From Pseudoflavonifractor sp. MSJ-37 (GTDB lineage: Bacteria; Bacillota; Clostridia; Oscillospirales; Oscillospiraceae): a DNA stretch of 64,000 nt. Position numbers and translations under genes: made by a program. Shown here piece after piece: positions 51,431-60,328 of this stretch (the stretch's first letter is position 1; every line of letters starts with the position of its first letter). A model generated the notes under the pieces. The model saw only the letters and a program-made list of their open reading frames with translations. It did not search any database and had not been told where the DNA came from. The DNA lies in contig NZ_JAHLPP010000001.1 of the NCBI RefSeq assembly GCF_018917965.1, positions 806,001 through 870,000 on the forward strand. The letters run 5' to 3'.

Positions 51431-52225
51431 ATGGATTTGATCTTGATGATAGATGTAGGGAATTCCAGCACTACCATTGGGCTGTTCGAGCCCAACGGGA
51501 GCCTGACATTCCGCTCAGTGCTCCCGACCTATAAAAGCGCCATGCAGGACCACTGGGCGATCAGTCTCCTGGATGTGTTTCGACTCCACCGGGCGGAGGT
51601 GGATGCCGTCACAGGCATCATGATCTCCAGCGTCGTGCCGCCGGTGACGGCGGCGATCTGCGGTGCGGCGGAATTCATCACCGGGATCCGGCCAATGGTC
51701 ATGGGTCCCGGTATCAAGACCGGTCTGAACATCAAGTCCGATCTCCACTCCCAGTTGGGGAGCGATATCGTGGCGTCTTCTGTAGCGGCCATCGCACAGC
51801 GGCCCACGCCGCTCATCGTCATCGATATGGGCACGGCCATCACCATGTCCCTGCTCCGGGGGAACGTTTATGAGGGCTGTATCATCATGCCCGGCGTCCG
51901 GGTGGCGGTAGAGGCACTCTCTCAAGAGGCGGCGGAGCTGCCTCATATCTCAATCGAGCCTCCGGAGACGCTGCTGGGCCATAATACTGTCACTGCGATG
52001 CGCTCCGGCGTAGTCTATGGAAACGCCAGTATGGTGGATGGGATGATCAGCCGGATCGAGGCAGACATGGGGGAGCCTGCGGCGGCTATCGTGGCCACCG
52101 GTACCTCCGCGCCGGAGATCCTCAAGCACTGTTCCCATGACATCCATTACAGCGCGGACCTTATATTGGAAGGATTATTTCTGCTTTACCAGAAAAATAC
52201 AGCCATCCGCCCGCGCCGGGCATGA
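51431..52225 (+). CDS. coaX: Type III pantothenate kinase
   Basis: First step of coenzyme A synthesis, phosphorylating pantothenate. The 264-residue protein belongs to the acetate and sugar kinase (ASKHA) fold. The phosphate-1 motif is LMIDVGNSSTTIGLF, the phosphate-2 motif VIDMGTAITMSLL, and MPGVRVAVEALSQEAAELP follows. AAGGAACGTG precedes ATG 51431; a GTG one codon earlier is possible. Transcribed alone from a near-consensus promoter. Confidence 0.94.
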   Translation: MDLILMIDVGNSSTTIGLFEPNGSLTFRSVLPTYKSAMQDHWAISLLDVFRLHRAEVDAVTGIMISSVVPPVTAAICGAAEFITGIRPMVMGPGIKTGLNIKSDLHSQLGSDIVASSVAAIAQRPTPLIVIDMGTAITMSLLRGNVYEGCIIMPGVRVAVEALSQEAAELPHISIEPPETLLGHNTVTAMRSGVVYGNASMVDGMISRIEADMGEPAAAIVATGTSAPEILKHCSHDIHYSADLILEGLFLLYQKNTAIRPRRA

Positions 52226-52282
52226 TCGATTCAGCGCTGGACGGACGGTATCCGCAAATTTTGAAAGAATGCAATGTTTGTC

Positions 52283-52311
52283 TTGCATTCTTGACTCCGG
52301 ACTCATATAAT
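52283..52311 (+). promoter_or_regulatory. Promoter of the aminotransferase gene
   Basis: TTGCAT (52283-52288), 17-base spacer, TATAAT (52306-52311). Confidence 0.72.
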
Positions 52312-52350
52312 AAAAAGCACGAATCTAATTTGATCTGGAGGAGATCCACC

Positions 52351-53541
52351 ATGAAAGAGCTTTCCCACATCGCACAGGCCGTCCAGGCCTCCACCACGAT
52401 GGCCATCGATTCGATGTTCAAGCAGATGAAGGCGGACGGCATCGACGTCATCGGGTTCGGCGCCGGTGAGCCTGACTTCAACACCCCGGACGAGATCAAG
52501 GAAGCCGGCATCCAGGCGATCCAGAACAACATCACCCGTTACACCCCCGCCGCCGGTACTGTGGAGCTCCGGCAGGCCGTGTGCGACCGGATGAAGGCCG
52601 ACTGCAATGTGGAGTATAAGCCGAATCAGGTCGTCGTGACCAGCGGTGCTAAGCATGCCGTCTATCTGGCCCTCCGCGCTCTGGTGGATCCCGGCGATGA
52701 GGTCATCCTGCCCGCACCTTACTGGGTCAGCTACATCGAGCTCATCCGCATGGTGGGCGGTGTCCCTGTGGTCGTCACTGCCACGGAGAAGGAGAACTTC
52801 AAGCTCACTCCTGAGAAGCTGGCCGCCGCCATCACTCCCAAGACCAAGGCCCTCATCCTGAACAATCCCTCCAACCCCACCGGCATGATGTACGGTGCGG
52901 AGGAGCTGAAGGGCATCGCCAAGGTCTGTATCGAGAACGATCTCTATGTCATCAGTGATGAGATCTACTACGGTCTGGTCTATGACGGAGCAAAGTTCAC
53001 CAGCTTTGCCAGCATCAGCCCTGAGACCTATGAGCGGACCATCCTGATCAATGGCGTGTCCAAGTCCTACGCCATGACCGGCTGGCGCATCGGCTATGCC
53101 TGTGCCGACTCTGCTGTGGCCAAGGTGATGGCCAATTATGTGAGTCATTCCACCGGTTCTCCCGTGGCCAGCTCTCAGAAGGCCTCTGTCACAGCTCTGA
53201 CCGGCTCTCAGGCGAAAATCGAGCTGATGCGTCAGGCTTTCGAGGAGCGCCGCAATTATTTGGTGGACCGGATGAACAAGATCCCCGGCGTGAGCTGCAT
53301 CAAGCCTGAGGGCGCTTTCTATGTGATGATGAACCTGGAGCAGTTGATCGGAAAGACTATCCAGGGCGTGACCATCACCGATGATAATGTCTTTGCGGAT
53401 GCCTTCCTGAAGAAGGGACTGGTGGCTGTGGTCCCCGGTTCCGGCTTCGGCGCTCCCAACTTCACCCGCTGGTCTTACGCCACCTCTATGGAGAACATCA
53501 AAGAGGGCCTGGACCGTCTGGAAAAGTTCCTGGCGGAGTGA
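52351..53541 (+). CDS. PLP-dependent aminotransferase, probable aspartate aminotransferase
   Basis: A class I aminotransferase of 396 residues, subgroup I-gamma, most likely making aspartate from oxaloacetate and glutamate. PLP-site features: VIGFGAGEPDFNTPDEI, YWVSYIELIRM, LNNPSNPTGMMY, DEIYYGLVYDG and the lysine in NGVSKSYAMTGWRIGY. GGAGGAG precedes ATG 52351. Its own promoter and terminator bracket it. Codon use is strongly biased, as in highly expressed genes. Related aromatic or branched-chain specificities cannot be ruled out, given leuCDB nearby. Confidence 0.9.
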   Translation: MKELSHIAQAVQASTTMAIDSMFKQMKADGIDVIGFGAGEPDFNTPDEIKEAGIQAIQNNITRYTPAAGTVELRQAVCDRMKADCNVEYKPNQVVVTSGAKHAVYLALRALVDPGDEVILPAPYWVSYIELIRMVGGVPVVVTATEKENFKLTPEKLAAAITPKTKALILNNPSNPTGMMYGAEELKGIAKVCIENDLYVISDEIYYGLVYDGAKFTSFASISPETYERTILINGVSKSYAMTGWRIGYACADSAVAKVMANYVSHSTGSPVASSQKASVTALTGSQAKIELMRQAFEERRNYLVDRMNKIPGVSCIKPEGAFYVMMNLEQLIGKTIQGVTITDDNVFADAFLKKGLVAVVPGSGFGAPNFTRWSYATSMENIKEGLDRLEKFLAE

Positions 53542-53566
53542 GCCATCCGACATCCTGTTGAGAAAA

Positions 53567-53598
53567 AGGCCGGTGTGTTTTGCGCACCGGCCTATTTC
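53567..53598 (+). terminator. Terminator after the aminotransferase gene
   Basis: AGGCCGGTG (53567-53575) and CACCGGCCT (53585-53593), followed by ATTTC. Confidence 0.78.
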
Positions 53599-53629
53599 AA
53601 ACGCAGGAGTCTGATGTGATATGGATATC

Positions 53630-53658
53630 TTGTGTCAGACGTGGTTTTATGGTATGAT
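53630..53658 (+). promoter_or_regulatory. Promoter of purB
   Basis: TTGTGT (53630-53635), 17-base spacer, TATGAT (53653-53658). Confidence 0.58.
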
Positions 53659-53694
53659 ATTTGCTGAAATATGGTTGAAAAAGGGGATCCACAC

Positions 53695-55131
53695 ATGAAT
53701 AAGACCGTATATGAAAGCCCGCTGTCTTCCCGCTACGCCAGCGATGAGATGCAGTATATCTTCTCTCCCGACAAGAAGTTCACCACTTGGCGCCGTCTCT
53801 GGATCGCGCTGGCCCGGGCCGAGATGGAGCTCGGTCTCCCCGTGACCCAGGAGCAGATCGACGAGATGGAGGACCATGTAGAGGAGATCGACTACGACAT
53901 GGCCGCTGAGAAAGAGCGCCAGCTCCGTCACGATGTGATGGCTCACATCCACACCTTCGGTGCGACCTGCCCCAAAGCGATGCCCATCATCCATCTGGGA
54001 GCCACCAGCTGTTACGTGGGAGACAACACCGACGTCATCCTCATGCGTGAGGGCCTGTGCCTGATCCGGGACAAGCTGGTGCAGGTACTGGGCCATCTGG
54101 CCAAGTTCGCTGATGCCTATAAGGCGCTTCCTACCTTGGGCTTCACCCACTTCCAGCCTGCCCAGCTGGTCACGGTAGGAAAGCGAGCTACCCTGTGGAT
54201 GAACGAACTGCTCATGGACCTGTCCGAGGTGGAGCATCGGATCGCCAGCCTGAAGCTCCTGGGCTGTAAGGGCACCACTGGCACACAGGCCAGCTTCCTG
54301 GAGCTCTTCGAGGGCGACCATGAGAAGTGCAAGGAGCTGGACCAGAAGATCGCCCGGGAAATGGGCTTCGAAGGCGTGGTCCCGGTCTCCGGACAGACTT
54401 ACTCTCGGAAGATGGATGCCTATGTGCTGGATACCCTGTCCGGCATTGCCCAGTCTGCCAGCAAGTTCGCCAACGATATGCGCCTCCTGTGCCACCTGAA
54501 GGAGGTCGAAGAGCCTTTCGAGAAGAACCAGATCGGTTCCTCCGCCATGCCTTATAAGCGCAATCCCATGCGCTGTGAGCGCATCTGCTCTCTGGCCCGA
54601 TACGTCATCGCCGATGCCGCCAACCCTGCCATCACCGCCGCTACTCAGTGGTTCGAGCGTACGCTGGATGACTCCGCCAACAAGCGGATCTCCGTGCCTG
54701 AGGCATTCCTCGCAGTGGATGCCATCCTGAACATCTATACCAATGTGGCCTCCAATCTGGTGGTCCATGAGAAAGTCATCGAGAAGCACGTCCTGGAGGA
54801 GCTGCCCTTCATGGCCAGCGAGAACATCATGATGGATGCGGTGAAGCGGGGCGGCAACCGTCAGGAGCTCCATGAGCGCATCCGCGTCCACTCTCTGGAG
54901 GCCGGCCGGAACGTGAAGGACCTGGGGCTTCCCAATAACCTGATCGACCTGATCGCGGCGGATAGCGCCTTCGGCATGACCCGGGAGGAGCTCACGGCAC
55001 ATCTGGAGCCCAGCCGCTATATCGGCCGCTGCCCGGAGCAGGTCACCGACTTCCTGAACGAGGACGTCAAGCCCGTACTGGATCGTTATGCGGAAGCTCT
55101 GCACCACAAAGAGACCGCGCTGAAGGTCTAA
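53695..55131 (+). CDS. purB: Adenylosuccinate lyase
   Basis: Cleaves SAICAR and adenylosuccinate, acting twice in purine synthesis; 478 residues. It belongs to the fumarase/aspartase superfamily, with IHLGATSCYVGDNTD, TLGFTHFQPAQLVTVGKR and the signature loop QIGSSAMPYKRNPMRCE. ATG 53695 follows AAAAGGGG at about 8-9 bases; ATG 53671 is in frame but gives a non-family extension. It stands apart from the other purine genes, behind its own promoter, and has no ZTP-type leader. Confidence 0.95.
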   Translation: MNKTVYESPLSSRYASDEMQYIFSPDKKFTTWRRLWIALARAEMELGLPVTQEQIDEMEDHVEEIDYDMAAEKERQLRHDVMAHIHTFGATCPKAMPIIHLGATSCYVGDNTDVILMREGLCLIRDKLVQVLGHLAKFADAYKALPTLGFTHFQPAQLVTVGKRATLWMNELLMDLSEVEHRIASLKLLGCKGTTGTQASFLELFEGDHEKCKELDQKIAREMGFEGVVPVSGQTYSRKMDAYVLDTLSGIAQSASKFANDMRLLCHLKEVEEPFEKNQIGSSAMPYKRNPMRCERICSLARYVIADAANPAITAATQWFERTLDDSANKRISVPEAFLAVDAILNIYTNVASNLVVHEKVIEKHVLEELPFMASENIMMDAVKRGGNRQELHERIRVHSLEAGRNVKDLGLPNNLIDLIAADSAFGMTREELTAHLEPSRYIGRCPEQVTDFLNEDVKPVLDRYAEALHHKETALKV

Positions 55132-55139
55132 ACGAAACG

Positions 55140-55174
55140 AAAGGGGAGAGGCTGGACGCATAGCCTCTCCTTTT
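55140..55174 (+). terminator. Terminator after purB
   Basis: GGAGAGGCT (55145-55153) and AGCCTCTCC (55162-55170), followed by TTTTC. Confidence 0.78.
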
Positions 55175-55198
55175 CGGCGGCCTGTATAAAGCGGAGCG

Positions 55199-55227
55199 TT
55201 GTATGGACATGGAAACTGCGATATAAT
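55199..55227 (+). promoter_or_regulatory. Promoter of pfkA
   Basis: TTGTAT (55199-55204), 17-base spacer, TATAAT (55222-55227), about 39 bases before the start. Confidence 0.72.
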
Positions 55228-55265
55228 GACTGGGAATTCGAAACGTGTGAGAAGGAGGGCCTTTT

Positions 55266-56291
55266 ATGGAAGAAAAAAAGGTGCGGAGGATCGGAGTGTT
55301 CACCAGCGGCGGAGACGCCCCCGGCATGAATGCGGCGATCCGGGCCGTGACCCGAACGGCGCTCCATATGGGCATCGAGTGTATCGGGATCCGGCGCGGC
55401 TACCATGGACTGATCAACTGCGATGTGGTCCCTCTGGATCTGGGCAGTGTCAGCGGCCTGTCCCGTCAGGGCGGCACCATGCTCTATTCGGCCCGCAGTA
55501 AGGAGTTCATGACGCCGGAAGGGCGTGAGAAAGCCCTCAATACTTGTAAACTGCTGGGGATCGATGGCTTGGTCGGCATCGGTGGAGACGGTACCTTCCG
55601 CGGCCTTCTGGAACTGTCCAAGCTGGGGATCTCTGTTGTGGGCATCCCAGGCACCATCGATAACGACATCTCCTGTTCCTCTTATACCATCGGTTTCGAT
55701 ACCGCCTGCAATACGGCGCTGGACTCCATCGACAAGCTGAGAGACACCATGCAGTCTCACGAACGCTGTTCTGTGGTGGAGGTCATGGGCCGGCATGCCG
55801 GACATCTGGCGCTCTATGTGGGCGTGGCCTGCGGCGCTACTGCGGTGATCGTACCGGAGCGGCCCTTTGATGCCGAACAGGATATCCTGGAGCCTATCCG
55901 CCGGGCACGCCTGAACGGACGGACCCATTTCATGGTCATCGTGGCCGAGGGCGTAGAGGGTGGAGCCTATGCGGTCGCGGACCAGATCCGGGCCGCGACT
56001 GCACTGGATACCCGTGTCACGGTCTTGGGCCACGTCCAGAGGGGTGGAAGCCCCTCCTCTCGGGATCGCGTTACGGCCACCTATATGGGCTACGAAGCGG
56101 TGAAGCTCCTGGCGGAGGGGGAGAGTGGCCGGGTCATCTGCCTCCAGAACGACCAGTATGTAGATATGGATATCAATGAGGCCTTGTCCATGAAGAAAGA
56201 GCTGGATATGCAGACCTATACTGTCATGCGGATCATGACAGGTGTGGACCATGCGCCGGACACGGTCCGTCCGTCCAGAAGCGACGCTTGA
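55266..56291 (+). CDS. pfkA: 6-phosphofructokinase, ATP type
   Basis: Phosphorylates fructose 6-phosphate, 341 residues. TSGGDAPG at 13-20 and GGDGT at 106-110 with glycine at the position that distinguishes ATP from pyrophosphate enzymes; IPGTIDND at 127-134 carries the catalytic Asp and a Gly-Thr pair in place of the Lys of PPi enzymes. VMGRHAGHLAL and GHVQRGGSPSSRDR complete the set. AGGAGGG precedes ATG 55266. It converges with the pyrophosphate-type gene over a shared palindromic terminator. Confidence 0.94.
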   Translation: MEEKKVRRIGVFTSGGDAPGMNAAIRAVTRTALHMGIECIGIRRGYHGLINCDVVPLDLGSVSGLSRQGGTMLYSARSKEFMTPEGREKALNTCKLLGIDGLVGIGGDGTFRGLLELSKLGISVVGIPGTIDNDISCSSYTIGFDTACNTALDSIDKLRDTMQSHERCSVVEVMGRHAGHLALYVGVACGATAVIVPERPFDAEQDILEPIRRARLNGRTHFMVIVAEGVEGGAYAVADQIRAATALDTRVTVLGHVQRGGSPSSRDRVTATYMGYEAVKLLAEGESGRVICLQNDQYVDMDINEALSMKKELDMQTYTVMRIMTGVDHAPDTVRPSRSDA

Positions 56292-56332
56292 AAAAACGAG
56301 CTGTCTGACCATCGATGGTCAGACAGCTCGTT
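56291..56332. terminator. Shared bidirectional terminator of the two phosphofructokinase genes
   Basis: A perfect palindrome with 17-base arms centred on ATCGAT (56297-56330) plus flanking A/T pairs. TTTTTT follows on the minus strand; TCTGCGTT on the plus strand. Confidence 0.85.
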
Positions 56333-56348
56333 CTGCGTTCTGTATGTA

Positions 56349-57593
56349 TCACAGGGAGGCGGCGAGGACCTTCTTCAGCTTGGCGAAGCGGGGAAGAGAG
56401 TCCACCTTTGGACTAGTCGGTTCTCCCTGGATCAGGGGGAGCACATAGTCGATGAAGGGCTGCTCTACACCGTTCCCGTCGGCATTGATCCACTCGCGGG
56501 GAACTTTTTTCTCAAAGTTGGCCACGATATCCAGAGGCTCCAGGACCGTCTCACACCGATAGCCGTTCTCCCGGTCACAACGGAACGCGACCATCTTGTC
56601 GGTGACACCGGAGACAGCGGCCTCCACAGCGGCCCTACCGGCGGCATAGGCCTCATCGATATCCGTCTGAGAGGCCACATGAGCACCGCACCGCTGAAGC
56701 AGGGACAGCTCAATGCCCCGGACCTTCGCTCCGGTCGCCTTCTTGACCACTTGGGCTAGGATGGAGGCCAGTCCACCCAACTGGACATGGCCAAAGCTGT
56801 CGGTGGCAGAGGCGGCTTTGGCCTCGGAGACGAAGGAGCCGTCTGCATAGTGGATGCCCTCAGACACAGCGATCATACAGCCGCCCTTCCTGGCATAGAT
56901 CTCCTTCACATCGGCCAGGAAACGGTCCATGTCGAAGTCCACCTCGGGAAGATAGACCAAATCAGGGCCATAGCCAGCCCAAGTGGCCAGAGCGGCAGAG
57001 CCAGCCAGCCAGCCGGCATGGCGGCCCATGATCTCGATGACGGTGACAGCACCTGTATCGTAGACGTGGGTATCCTTGAACACCTCCATGCAGGTGGTGG
57101 CGATGAACTTCGCGGCGGAGCCGAAGCCGGGGCAGTGATCGGTGCCATTCAGATCGTTATCGATCGTCTTGGGGACGCCGATGATGCGGCATTCATAGCC
57201 GGACTCCTGCATATACTTGGAGATCTTGTTGCAGGTATCCATAGAGTCGTTTCCACCATTGTAGAAGAAGTAGCGGACATCGTATTTTTGAAAGATTTCC
57301 AGGATACGCTTATAGTCGGCATCGTCCTTTTCTGGGTCAGCTAGTTTGTATCGGCAGGAGCCCAGCTCGGAGGAGGGAGTATATCTCAGAAGTTCCAGCT
57401 CCGCGGGATCCTCCAGACCCATATCATAGAGCCGGTCCTCCAGGACGCCTTTAATCCCGTTGGCCGCACCCAATACTCTGGTGATGTTTCCGCTGTCCAG
57501 CGCCGTTCGGATCACGCCAAGCGCACTGGCATTGATGACCGCCGTCGGACCGCCAGACTGTCCGATGATACAGGCACCCTTGAGTTCATTCAT
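56349..57593 (-). CDS. pfp: 6-phosphofructokinase, pyrophosphate type
   Basis: A 414-residue phosphofructokinase that probably uses pyrophosphate and is reversible. In place of GGDGT it has GGNDS at 113-117, with Asp at the position that excludes ATP, and VPKTIDND at 140-147 with the lysine typical of pyrophosphate enzymes. QSGGPTAVINAS starts the protein and IMGRHAGWLAGSAAL follows. ATG 57593 has GGAGG 8 bases upstream; a GTG one codon earlier is possible. It is divergent from the aldolase gene and convergent with pfkA. Confidence 0.92.
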   Translation of the reverse strand: MNELKGACIIGQSGGPTAVINASALGVIRTALDSGNITRVLGAANGIKGVLEDRLYDMGLEDPAELELLRYTPSSELGSCRYKLADPEKDDADYKRILEIFQKYDVRYFFYNGGNDSMDTCNKISKYMQESGYECRIIGVPKTIDNDLNGTDHCPGFGSAAKFIATTCMEVFKDTHVYDTGAVTVIEIMGRHAGWLAGSAALATWAGYGPDLVYLPEVDFDMDRFLADVKEIYARKGGCMIAVSEGIHYADGSFVSEAKAASATDSFGHVQLGGLASILAQVVKKATGAKVRGIELSLLQRCGAHVASQTDIDEAYAAGRAAVEAAVSGVTDKMVAFRCDRENGYRCETVLEPLDIVANFEKKVPREWINADGNGVEQPFIDYVLPLIQGEPTSPKVDSLPRFAKLKKVLAASL

Positions 57594-57700
57594 CACAATT
57601 TCCTCCCACTGACCGCTTTGACCCCGTGTTCTGTGTCTTTATGTCGCTGTTAGTCGATTTTCCACCTATATAAGGGAGCTCAAAACGAAATTTCACCGTA

Positions 57701-57730
57701 ATTATATCACGGACCCCTTGTATTTGTCGA
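57701..57730 (-). promoter_or_regulatory. Promoter of the pyrophosphate-type phosphofructokinase gene
   Basis: Minus strand TCGACA (57730-57725), 18-base spacer, TATAAT (57706-57701). It overlaps the aldolase promoter on the other strand. Confidence 0.58.
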
Positions 57731-57746
57731 TCTCAAATGCTAAAAT
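57718..57746 (+). promoter_or_regulatory. Promoter of fba
   Basis: TTGTAT (57718-57723), 17-base spacer, TAAAAT (57741-57746), about 33 bases before the start. Confidence 0.68.
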
Positions 57747-57778
57747 CTAATCGTACTTTGAAAAAGGAGATGAGCCTT

Positions 57779-58747
57779 ATGCCTCTCGTCACTACAACTG
57801 AAATGTTCAAGAAGGCCTATGACGGCGGTTATGCCATCGGCGCGTTCAATGTCAACAATATGGAGATCGTGCAGGGCATCACTGAGGCGGCCAAGGAAGT
57901 CCATGCTCCCCTCATCCTGCAGGTGTCCAAGGGTGCCCGTGCCTATGCCAACCACACCTACCTGATCAAGCTGGTGGAGGCCGCTGTGATCGAGTGCCCC
58001 GATATCCCCATCGCGCTCCATCTGGACCATGGCCCCGACTTCGAGACCTGTAAGGCCTGCGTGGACGGCGGTTTCACTTCTGTCATGATCGATGCCAGCT
58101 CCAAGCCTTTTGCGGAGAACATCGAGATCACCAAAAAGGTCGTGGAGTATGCCCATGACCATGGCGTTGTCGTGGAGGCTGAGCTGGGCACCCTGGCCGG
58201 TGTGGAGGATGAGGTCAAGGTGGCTGCCGAGGATTCCTCCTACACCCATCCTGAAGAGGTGGAGGAGTTCGTCACTAAGACGGGCTGCGACTCTCTGGCT
58301 ATCGCCATCGGCACCAGCCATGGTGCTTACAAATTCACGCCTGCGCAGTGTACCCGCAACGAGAAGGGCGTCCTCGTTCCACCGCCCCTGCGTTTCGATG
58401 TGCTGGAAGAGGTCTCCAAGCGCCTGCCCGGATTCCCCATCGTACTCCATGGCTCTTCTTCTGTGCCTCAGGAGTTCGTAAAGATGATCAACGAGAACGG
58501 CGGCAAGATGCCCGACGCTATCGGCATCCCCGAGGACCAGCTCCGCAAGGCCTCCGCTATGTCCGTATGCAAGATCAACATCGACTCCGATCTGCGCCTG
58601 GCCATGACCGGAACGATTCGTCAGTTCATGAACGAGCATCCTGACAAGTTCGATCCCCGCGAGTATCTGAAGCCCGCCCGTGCCAACATCAAGGAGCTCG
58701 TCAAGCATAAGCTGGTGGACGTCCTCGGCTGTGCTGGCAAGGCGTGA
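57779..58747 (+). CDS. fba: Fructose-bisphosphate aldolase, class II
   Basis: A zinc-dependent aldolase of 322 residues. The zinc and substrate residues lie in ALHLDHGPDFE, in VVEAELGTLAGVEDEV and in FPIVLHGSSSVP, and KINIDSDLRLAMTG is the phosphate-binding segment. AAAGGAG precedes ATG 57779; the longer in-frame start at 57737 overlaps the promoter's -10 region. Codon use is strongly biased, as in highly expressed glycolytic genes. Own promoter and terminator. Confidence 0.95.
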   Translation: MPLVTTTEMFKKAYDGGYAIGAFNVNNMEIVQGITEAAKEVHAPLILQVSKGARAYANHTYLIKLVEAAVIECPDIPIALHLDHGPDFETCKACVDGGFTSVMIDASSKPFAENIEITKKVVEYAHDHGVVVEAELGTLAGVEDEVKVAAEDSSYTHPEEVEEFVTKTGCDSLAIAIGTSHGAYKFTPAQCTRNEKGVLVPPPLRFDVLEEVSKRLPGFPIVLHGSSSVPQEFVKMINENGGKMPDAIGIPEDQLRKASAMSVCKINIDSDLRLAMTGTIRQFMNEHPDKFDPREYLKPARANIKELVKHKLVDVLGCAGKA

Positions 58748-58783
58748 TGCTTGGTCTTTCCGTCGAATGATATCGATCGAATG

Positions 58784-58820
58784 AAAAAACAGCCGTCCGG
58801 ACCTTCGGACGGCTGTTTTT
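58784..58820 (+). terminator. Intrinsic terminator after fba
   Basis: AAAAACAGCCGTCCG (58785-58799) and CGGACGGCTGTTTTT (58806-58820), a 15-bp stem with a 6-base loop. Confidence 0.92.
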
Positions 58821-58843
58821 ATATAATATAAGGGGACGAGCAT

Positions 58844-59665
58844 ATGAAGGATCAAAAAAATGGCGGTACGGTCATCGGCGGTATCATCGGCGATATCGTC
58901 GGCTCTGTATATGAGTTTGACAACTACCGCGCCAAAGACTTCGATTTGTTTGGAGACTATAAAGGGAAGCACTGTTTTGCAACAGATGACAGTATCATGA
59001 CGCTGTCCGTCTGCAAGGCTCTGCTGGAGGCCGGGCCCGGTTACGACGAGCTGAGAGGCACAGCGGTCCGCTGTATGCGGGAGGTGGGCCGTCCATATCC
59101 ACACTGCGGCTATGGAGGCCGCTTCTATGACTGGATGTACTCGGATGTACCACAGCCGCCGTATCATAGCTTTGGCAATGGCGCCGCCATGCGGGTCAGT
59201 CCGGTCGCCTATGCGGCGGACAGCCTGGAGCAGGCAGAGGCTCTGGCGGAGATCGTCACCGGTGTCACCCACGACCACCCGGAAGGGCTCAAGGGCGGCC
59301 GGGTCACGGCCGGTCTCGTATGGCTGGCCATGCACGGCAGAGATAAGATGGACCTGTGCGCTTATGCCGAACGGAATTATGACCTCGGCTTCACCATCGA
59401 GGAGATCCGGCCGTCCTATCGATTCAACGAGACTTGCCAGGAGACTGTCCCACAGGCCATCGTGGCATTTCTGGAGTCCAGCGATTTCGAGGATGCCATC
59501 CGGATGGCCATTTCTGTGGGCGGTGACAGCGACACGTTGGCCTGTATCACGGGCTCTATCGCCGGAGCGTATTACGGTGTCCCAGAGGAGTTCCGGAAGA
59601 AGGCGTGTTCGTTCCTAGATGACCGTCTGCTGCATATCTATCAGGAGTTCAGCCAGGCATATTAA
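58844..59665 (+). CDS. ADP-ribosylglycohydrolase family protein
   Basis: A 273-residue protein of the ADP-ribosylglycohydrolase (DraG/ARH) fold, which removes ADP-ribose from proteins or nucleic acids. Magnesium-site residues are seen in GGIIGDIVGSVYEF, FATDDSIMTLSV and the late SVGGDSDTLACITGSIAGAYYG. AGGGGACG lies before ATG 58844. No ADP-ribosyltransferase gene is nearby, so the target is unknown; DraG control of nitrogenase reductase is not implied because no nif genes are seen. Confidence 0.92.
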   Translation: MKDQKNGGTVIGGIIGDIVGSVYEFDNYRAKDFDLFGDYKGKHCFATDDSIMTLSVCKALLEAGPGYDELRGTAVRCMREVGRPYPHCGYGGRFYDWMYSDVPQPPYHSFGNGAAMRVSPVAYAADSLEQAEALAEIVTGVTHDHPEGLKGGRVTAGLVWLAMHGRDKMDLCAYAERNYDLGFTIEEIRPSYRFNETCQETVPQAIVAFLESSDFEDAIRMAISVGGDSDTLACITGSIAGAYYGVPEEFRKKACSFLDDRLLHIYQEFSQAY

Positions 59666-59720
59666 AAAATTGGCCCGCCAGGACATGGCGGCATAAGATG
59701 ATGGGAGGGGAGGGAGCGCT

Positions 59721-60236
59721 ATGCCGCCGATCCAGGTGCCTTACGACCGCCTGGCCGCTGTTGCCTATGCCCATCGCTGGGCTTACCGTCGGGCCACAGA
59801 CTACTATGACTATGAGCGACTGGGAGGGGACTGTACTAACTTTGCCTCTCAATGTATCTATGCCGGAAGTGGAGTGATGGACTTCACGCCGACCTTTGGC
59901 TGGTATTACCGAGATGCCAATGATAAGGCCCCGGCCTGGACAGGAGTGGAATATTTCTATCGCTATTTGATCCGGACAGGGGGCAGTACCGGCCCGTTCG
60001 CCGCCGAAATATCGCTGGAAGAAATACAGCCGGGCGACCTCATACAACTCGATATGGGGCTTGGGCGGTTCAGCCATACGCCTGTGGTCGTAGCAGTGGG
60101 GAAGAGGCCGACATCCCGGAACACTCTAGTCGCGGCCCATTCTGCGGATACCGACTACCGGCCGCTCGTCACATATCCGGCCCAGCGGATCCGGTGTCTC
60201 CACATTTTGGGCGTCCGGAAGCAGCTCGACCATTGA
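59721..60236 (+). CDS. Amidase-domain (NlpC/P60-like, Amidase_6) protein
   Basis: A 171-residue protein that consists of a putative cysteine amidase domain. The nucleophile is probably Cys38 in LGGDCTNFASQCIYAG, with the histidine in GRFSHTPVVVAVG and a further one in LVAAHSADTDYRP. The WAYRRATDYYDY segment before the cysteine is typical. No signal peptide is visible, which is odd for a wall-active enzyme. GGAGGG precedes ATG 59721. It follows the ADP-ribosylglycohydrolase gene by 55 bases and may be co-transcribed. Confidence 0.85.
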   Translation: MPPIQVPYDRLAAVAYAHRWAYRRATDYYDYERLGGDCTNFASQCIYAGSGVMDFTPTFGWYYRDANDKAPAWTGVEYFYRYLIRTGGSTGPFAAEISLEEIQPGDLIQLDMGLGRFSHTPVVVAVGKRPTSRNTLVAAHSADTDYRPLVTYPAQRIRCLHILGVRKQLDH

Positions 60237-60241
60237 CGTTG

Positions 60242-60253
60242 TTTTGTTGAGTT
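60242..60253 (+). repeat. 12-base direct repeat copy 1 flanking the recombinase gene
   Basis: TTTTGTTGAGTT at 60242-60253, identical to 61414-61425 on the other side of the XerC/D-like gene. Confidence 0.6.
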
Positions 60254-60278
60254 CAGTAGAGGATATGTTTATAGAGCT

Positions 60279-60324
60279 GATAGAAGGGCAGACCGCCCAT
60301 AGGAATACGGTCTGCCCTTCTATC
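60279..60324. terminator. Long hairpin after the recombinase gene
   Basis: A 17-bp perfect stem, 60279-60295 with 60308-60324, loop of 12. CACTTTTTCG follows on the plus strand; the minus strand has no clear T-run. Confidence 0.68.
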
Positions 60325-60328
60325 GTAC

